This document shows positions 60,311-64,000 of a stretch of DNA of 64,000 nt, piece after piece; positions within the stretch are counted from its first letter, which is position 1, and each line of letters opens with the position of its first letter. The translations under genes were made by a program, and so were the position numbers. Location of the stretch: positions 64,969,674-65,033,673 of the forward strand of contig NC_092350.1 in the NCBI RefSeq assembly GCF_963676685.1. Direction: 5' to 3'. This stretch comes from Mytilus edulis (Eukaryota; Mollusca; Bivalvia; Mytilida; Mytilidae). Under the pieces are notes generated by a model. That model was not told the DNA's origin and ran no database searches. It saw only the letters and a list, made by a program, of their open reading frames with translations.

Positions 60311-60404
60311 TGCATGTTCAGGACGAGAAAAGGCTAACAATAAAAACAATAGGTAGGTTTTGTCATAAAAGAGGCCATTCGGGATGATGATCGGGAAAAT
60401 TTAG

Positions 60405-60867
60405 ACTGCCACTGGAAAATGATGGGATATTGGATTGGGACAGAAATTTTCCATTGCAACATGCCACCTACGGACCCCTTAAAGAGTTGATGCAAAGGTT
60501 TTTAACGTGCAAAGAACGTGACACTCCCTTTACACGAGGCAGCGGATTTAACGTCCCCATTCTGACCGGACGTGACTGCGAACTTGATACACCCCTCACA
60601 GCCAAACGGACGCCCAACTTCGTTTTACTGCCGGTCGGGGGAAGACCAAGTGACCATATTTCGTTTCCCCAGTCACCCTTGGGGATCTTTAAATTAGAAA
60701 CAACAGAAATCCATATATGTGATCAAACTGATCGACATGTAACCTCACAACCTGACACTTTTATACGATCTCGCGCTCAGTTTCTTCCTGGTAGTTTGGA
60801 TATGAAAACAGGGTTTTTGTGTAAAAGAAAAACCTTTAAAAAAACCCAGAAAACTACGCAAAACTGA
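60405..60867 (+). other. Unidentified GC-richer open frame, about 154 codons
   Basis: From a possible acceptor (AATTTAG, ending 60404) the frame is open to a TGA at 60867: LPLENDGILDWDRNFPLQHA, then GSGFNVPILTGRDCELD, LLPVGGRPSDHISFP and so on. It has no ATG at its start; a frame start at 60430 would be TTG. Base composition is clearly richer in GC than its surroundings. I do not recognise a domain. The nucleotide sequence (CACGAGGCAGCGGATTTAAC, CGTCCCC) feels like an interspersed mollusc repeat, which I cannot verify. It could be an exon or a conserved repeat. Confidence 0.4.
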
Positions 60868-61206
60868 GTCCTCTAAACGTGTTAACAGTCTTTTAAGTTG
60901 TGCTTATTAATGTGAGTAATCATTTATCCATGCATAACCAAGTACTTATTGAAGTCAACACCTGTGCAATTAAGTAAAACAGTCACTGAAAAAATAGAAT
61001 TTGAACTTGCTGTCAGTTCATTAATAACGATTGTTAGTGATGTGATTTGTTTTTCCATAAGAAAAAGCCTTTCTCATGTAGCACATCCTCTATATATACC
61101 GATCAATTTTACCCAAGATTGTCTCTGATGCTTACCAAACTGCCAAACTCCAGAACTAACTAGATATTGTGACACCTTACAATTCGGACACAGTGGGGCC
61201 AAGGGA

Positions 61207-61410
61207 TATGAATTATAGAGTTTAGCTCTGAACTCAATTTAGGGGATGCCATATCTGCTGCAGGAAAATTGAAGTCTATATTACGATTTTCAGAATTACA
61301 CCAAGGTGTGTCTGAAAATATCAAGGATACATTAAAAGAAGAACAATTACTTCATCCTGCCACCAATGGTCTTACAAGCTATGTCCTCGTTTTGGTATTT
61401 CTATGGAAAT
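61207..61410 (+). other. Possible exon or gene remnant
   Basis: A frame reads SSELNLGDAISAAGKLKSI, LRFSELHQGVSENIKDTLKE and EQLLHPATNGLTSYV before a stop. The composition looks protein-like (amphipathic helices), unlike the other small frames, but no start, clear donor or known domain is visible. Confidence 0.25.
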
Positions 61411-62894
61411 GATGCCCGCATAGCTTGTTAATAGATATAGGAAGATGTGGTATGAGTGCCAATGATACAACACACCATCCAAGTCACAATTTATAAAAGT
61501 AAACCATTATAGGACACGGTCCGGTCTTCAATACAGAGCCTAGGCTCAAAAGTTCATTTGATAGTTAATCGATGAAAAATAACACAAAGGCGCTTCTGAA
61601 CCGTATATTGTCCCTAAAGATAACAAAAATTCGTAAATGTATGGCTATTACAAAATCAATCGTTTCTGTAGCAACATTCGCCCCTTTACATTTGGAACTG
61701 GCATTGCAGATACATCATGCATATGCATATGGGAATATGGGTCACTTTGTTTTCACATTTCTTTTGTGTTTCCTATGCAAAGGGAAGACTATATCTGACG
61801 AGTTTGACCAAATCATGACGGTATTTACGCTCCAGATAGCATTTGTACTAAAAAAAACTGTGTTTGCTTTGAACAAACTCTGTCCTGCGCCGAACTTGTT
61901 CTTATAAAAAAAGGGAAGTGTCTTGTAATGATAATACGCGTACTGAATCCGCATATGATGACTAAGAGATTGATTCATGTCCCTATTTTATGAATACTTG
62001 AGCTATTGTGTGTCGCTTTTAAAAGTTATATAAGGATCATGACTGAATTTGAATTACAACATTAGAAAATTGGAATTGCATTGTATAATTTTTCATCCTT
62101 CCCTTAAAAAATCAATGAGTTAACTTTTTTACCAGGATTATCTTACTAAAAAAATGTTCATGCACCAAACTGACTTTGTTTTACACTCAATTTTTTTTTA
62201 AACCTCGCATTCGCCTCGGGTGACTTTAGTATATTTTGTGTTATTACTGCTCTGTCCAGACTTTGCAAATACACAATATGTATTTATCTATAACTAGATA
62301 CTAATTTTCACAAAATACACAACCTTTAAGATGCAAAATTAAAAACACTGTTTCAGCGCTCTAATTTAGTTTTTTTCAAAGATAGAAAAAATATTGAAAT
62401 AATTTGATAAACTGGTGTTTTATATTTTAGAAAATAATTCTGTAATATACTATAGTGAAATACTATACACAATATGAAAGTTTATGGATGTGAAAAGGTC
62501 AGGCCACTTCTTCTTTTGCTATGTCTTAAATGGAAAAAAATCAGAAGGTTCCAAATCAACGCCATTTTGTAATGACAGCTCTTCATATAATTAGTCAAAT
62601 TTGACGTTTTAACATCGGTTATATCATATGCTTATGATTGAATCGTTTTTGTAGCATTCTATTGAATAAATATCAGAATATTTCTCCTTTTTGTTCTTGT
62701 GTTTGAAATATTGATATTTTTAGGTCTGACCTTTGACCTCAATTTCACAAAATTGTGACCACTCTGGATTTTTACGACCCGACTTTTCTTATTGTACACG
62801 TTGTCCTCTTTCCATCGATATATAATTTAGGTGTGTGTTCTTCCGGACCATTAAAGTTTAAAAAAATGAACTCTGGTTGCAGTACTATATAGAG

Positions 62895-64000
62895 CAGATA
62901 AACACGGCAATTCAACATTATTACATTTGTGGTAAAAGCACCAAGTATCCAATAACCAATTCAATAAGATTTGTGTATATTTTATTTTTATACATTAGTG
63001 TCTGTTGTAATAAATTAAATGTAATTTTAAAATAAGAATATTGTCACTGCCTTAATTTTTACGGTATATATCATCAAAAATCTGTTATATGTGAACCAAA
63101 TACAACAGAACGTCAAAATAAACATAACGTCATCGCTATGTAAGCCTCAAGTCTTCGATGATTTACTTTTTTACTACCATTTAGGTATCATATTGCCACC
63201 ATTAACAAAGTCGGTGAACTTTATCAACCAAACGCAAATTTGTGTAATAATATTTTATCGATTCTAAAAAATTAATATACATTTTTAAATAGAAATTTTA
63301 TTATTTAGGAGGAAGGTTTCGACAATTTAGTAGGCTTTCTTTTAAAATTTGCAGACTTTTCTCAGAAATTTATTGGTAATATTTCAGATAAAAAACAATA
63401 AATACATTATTTTTTCATATACGTGACCAATTCACTAAAACTTGAATATTAACGTTTTTGTAAGATTTTGTAAAAGTTTTAGACATTTTGGCCTTAATTT
63501 TGTAAAAACTGATATGACTTATTGTAGACGTTAAAGTATTTAAATAATAGAAGCTTAAAAACGTTGAAATATATGATATAAAAACTTACGTTGATGTAAT
63601 TTTTCGTTTACATATGCAATGATTCCTTTTAGGTAATCGCCGTACTACATATCCTTTACACCATGTATTAGCGAAGACAAATATTGCTGACTTCTTATTC
63701 GTCTTTAGCTTTTAGTAATTATACACATTATATCTGTGTATTTTTCCTGACTTGTCAGTATCATTGACTGAGGAATAAACTCAGCTATACAAGTTTCTGA
63801 TTGAGTCAAAACATCTTAATAAAAGATTGATCGTAAATAATACTGACATATTTGGTCTTTTTGTAAAAACAAATATATTTATATTCATGAAATTACAAAA
63901 CTCTACACGTCTTCTGGTAAAAACCATTCACAATTTACGAAATGGAATAACATTGAAAGCTTATAAAAAACCAAACACAAAACAAGTAGTGCTATAACCA
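62895..64000. other. Gene-free AT-rich end of the window
   Basis: I see no gene or clear repeat here. Confidence 0.4.

Larger units (their letters stand above)
59246..62891. mobile_element. 3.6 kb element with long inverted ends
   Basis: The left end reads TATATAGTACTGCAAC, then TTTAATGGTCCGGAATAACA and GTCGGGTCGTAAAAA with GTGGTCACA-like sequence. The right end carries the same order on the opposite strand (GGTCACAATTTTGTG and back to TATATAGTACTGCAAC). The arms are about 150-170 bp with moderate identity. Between them are unidentified open frames and a GC-richer block (60405-60867). I do not recognise a transposase; target duplication is unresolved because the ends are rich in TA. Confidence 0.7.

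Noticed and set aside
61572..61907. 111-codon plus-strand ORF
   Set aside because: No domain, overlapping ORF on the other strand, and it lies within a repeat-rich element.

Overview
The window looks like nuclear DNA from a bivalve mollusc, most likely a mussel (Mytilus type). It is AT-rich, its genes have introns with GT/AG borders, and long gene-poor stretches are filled with several interspersed repeat families. I recognise some of these from memory as common in mussel DNA; I could not search a database. There is no sign of bacterial, organelle or viral sequence.

Layout. (1) 1-4180: gene-poor sequence with one interspersed repeat. (2) 4189-12147, plus strand: a TPR-TIR gene with a possible TATA promoter and 5' UTR exon, a 2.1 kb TPR exon ending in the first strand and helix of a TIR domain, a 4.3 kb intron almost filled by a transposon, and a short last exon finishing the TIR domain. 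(3) 17866-25074: a second, broken copy of the same gene. A MITE fragment and a nearly full-length RTE-type LINE (intact 1037-aa ORF on the minus strand) replace the first part of the TPR exon; the rest of the TPR exon and the TIR exon are still open. Its intron holds a 5'-truncated CR1/L2-type LINE. (4) 25.1-54.3 kb: no convincing gene. It holds a degenerate minisatellite, a 42-bp tandem array, many copies of three mussel repeat families, and a 4.04 kb non-autonomous TIR transposon with TA target duplications, itself part of a multi-level insertion nest (45.6-50.1 kb). (5) 53.47-53.57 kb: a tRNA-like SINE head. (6) 55003-56145, minus strand: an intronless seven-helix receptor. (7) 57.7-62.9 kb: a 596-bp TTAA-flanked MITE and a 3.6 kb element with long inverted ends that contains a GC-richer unidentified ORF. 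(8) 62.9-64 kb: AT-rich, nothing seen.

The two TPR-TIR copies share the TIR-splitting intron at the same codon and phase, so they are a tandem duplication. Both have Lys where NAD-cleaving TIR domains have the catalytic Glu, which suggests an adaptor-type TIR. Most of the rest of the window is a record of transposon insertion. I found no clear new multi-gene system; the most unusual items are the TPR-TIR pair, the LINE-made chimeric ORF, and the nested 4 kb element with palindromic 25/26-bp subterminal repeats.
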